Assembly (NCBI GenBank): GCA_013696015.1
Contig: JACCZI010000086.1
Location: forward strand, 1-8,589
Direction of reading: 5' to 3'
DNA length: 8,589 nt
DNA from: Nocardioidaceae bacterium
Lineage (GTDB): Bacteria; Actinomycetota; Actinomycetes; Propionibacteriales; Nocardioidaceae
Part shown: positions 5,412 through 8,589 of the stretch, in pieces
Layout: each line of letters begins with the position of its first letter
How positions within the stretch are numbered: position 1 is the first letter of the stretch
Translations under genes and position numbers: made by a program
Notes under the pieces: model-generated
The model's input: only the letters and a program-made list of their open reading frames with translations
Told to the model about the DNA's origin: nothing
Database searches by the model: none

Positions 5412-5425
5412 CGTAGGCACGCGAT

Positions 5426-5431
5426 AAGGGG
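5426..5431 (+). promoter_or_regulatory. Ribosome binding site of the phosphoribosyltransferase
   Basis: AAGGGG lies 8 nt before the ATG at 5440, a good if not perfect Shine-Dalgarno. It fixes the start at 5440. Confidence 0.6.
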
Positions 5432-5439
5432 CCGGCGTC

Positions 5440-5979
5440 ATGAGCAACCAGCCCCACGATGCGGCACGGCTCGTCTTGGATCACCTCCGATGGGTCGATG
5501 GCCATGCCGACGTCTGGCGACTCTTTCTCGACGCAGAGGCATTGCAGGCGGTGGTCCACGAGCTTGTTGTGCCCTGGAGAAGGCGTGGCATCACCAAGCT
5601 CTGCGGCATCGAGTCCCGAGGCTTCCTCCTGGGCGGTGCGGCTGCCGTCGCTCTGGGCGTGGGATTCATAGCAGTCCGCAAGACAGACGGACTGTTACCG
5701 GGAGTGAAAATCACCGAGCTGGCCGAGATGGACTACCGGGGTAGGCGCCACCAACTGCGGATGCAGCGAGGCGCCCTGCACCCGTCGGACCGCGTGCTGC
5801 TGGTCGACGACTGGGCCGAGAAGGGGAGCCAGGCGCTTGCTGCCAGACGGCTCGTCGAGCGGTGCGGTGCCGACTTCGCCGGCGTGTCCGTCATCGTCAA
5901 CCAGCTGGCGCCCGACGTCGAGTTTCGGCTCGCACCCGTAACCCACCTGGTTCGCGGCGCCGACCTCGGCCAGGGATGA
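5440..5979 (+). CDS. Adenine phosphoribosyltransferase-like protein
   Basis: Predicted type I phosphoribosyltransferase of 179 residues, closest in layout to adenine phosphoribosyltransferase, which makes AMP from adenine and PRPP in purine salvage. Similarities: the N-terminal WVDGHADVWRLFLDAEALQAV (18-38), ITKLCGIESRGFLLGGAAAVALGVGFIAVRK (51-81, the APRT ESRGF motif and following helix), a LLPGVKITELAEMDY loop (85-99), and the PRPP motif strand RVLLVDDWAEKGSQA (118-132). In standard APRT that loop reads VDDLLATGGT; here the phosphate-binding ATGGT is EKGSQ, so binding or substrate may differ. The acidic pair Asp123-Asp124 is kept. It is therefore probably a divergent PRTase, not the housekeeping apt. 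It is divergent from the esterase and convergent with aconitase. It uses a few codons rare in the neighbouring core genes (for example ATA), a slight hint of transfer. Confidence 0.85.
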   Translation: MSNQPHDAARLVLDHLRWVDGHADVWRLFLDAEALQAVVHELVVPWRRRGITKLCGIESRGFLLGGAAAVALGVGFIAVRKTDGLLPGVKITELAEMDYRGRRHQLRMQRGALHPSDRVLLVDDWAEKGSQALAARRLVERCGADFAGVSVIVNQLAPDVEFRLAPVTHLVRGADLGQG

Positions 5980-6006
5980 TGCAGTGCTGTCCTCATCGCC
6001 GCCCGA

Positions 6007-6021
6007 CTCAGCATCGCTGAG
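6007..6021. terminator. Possible bidirectional terminator hairpin between convergent genes
   Basis: CTCAGC-ATC-GCTGAG forms a perfect 6 bp stem with a 3 nt loop inside the 53 bp between the stops of the phosphoribosyltransferase and aconitase. There is no T-run on either strand, so it would be a weak intrinsic terminator at best. Placement between two converging stops is the main support. Confidence 0.4.
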
Positions 6022-6032
6022 GAGGCTGACGC

Positions 6033-8589
<2,557 letters not shown>

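Noticed and set aside
5329..5559. N-terminal extension of the esterase to an ATG at 5559
   Set aside because: It would overlap 120 bp of the divergent phosphoribosyltransferase gene, and its residues do not resemble the esterase family, whose conserved part begins near GRVDEVT.

Overview
The window is very GC-rich, has GTG starts, and carries actinobacterial versions of dxs and aconitase, so it comes from a high-GC actinomycete chromosome. The genus cannot be fixed from this piece. No rRNA, tRNA, CRISPR array, insertion sequence or phage gene was seen.

Layout, left to right. (1) 1-262, minus: the N-terminal end of an APC-family amino acid permease, cut by the window edge and apparently frameshifted near base 57. 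(2) 350-2224, minus: dxs, the first enzyme of the MEP isoprenoid pathway, complete. (3) 2225-2365: a divergent promoter region with four short inverted repeats in 55 bp. (4) 2366-5979: six small or medium genes in mixed orientation: a HIT-family protein (+), a flavin reductase-like protein (-), a conserved small protein of unknown role (-), a GNAT acetyltransferase (+), an alpha/beta-hydrolase esterase (-) and an adenine phosphoribosyltransferase-like protein (+). (5) 6033-8589, minus: aconitase, lacking roughly its first 85-90 residues because the window ends.

The two anchors and the permease are core metabolism or transport. The genes between them look like independently transcribed accessory genes. 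Neighbours converge with overlapping 3' ends (2775-2785 and 4297-4330) or diverge across short regulatory gaps. Only the unknown small protein and the flavin reductase look like an operon (19 bp gap). HIT, GNAT and esterase each begin with a GTG 6-7 nt after a TACGYT hexamer and have no convincing Shine-Dalgarno sequence at that start, which suggests leaderless transcripts. The two genes of the small operon show a weaker version (CAGGRT-N6-GTG). In contrast dxs and the phosphoribosyltransferase have Shine-Dalgarno sites and ATG starts.

The strongest unexplained DNA structure lies in the 193 bp gap between the unknown protein and the GNAT gene. It is a 40 bp inverted repeat with 18 bp arms, in which TTGGA-type half-sites recur at exact 10 or 20 bp steps, next to a separate 14 bp palindrome. 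No known defence, mobile or biosynthetic system is recognisable. The notable points are regulatory architecture, a degenerate PRPP loop in the phosphoribosyltransferase, and a disordered SFPASDPP-containing insert in aconitase.
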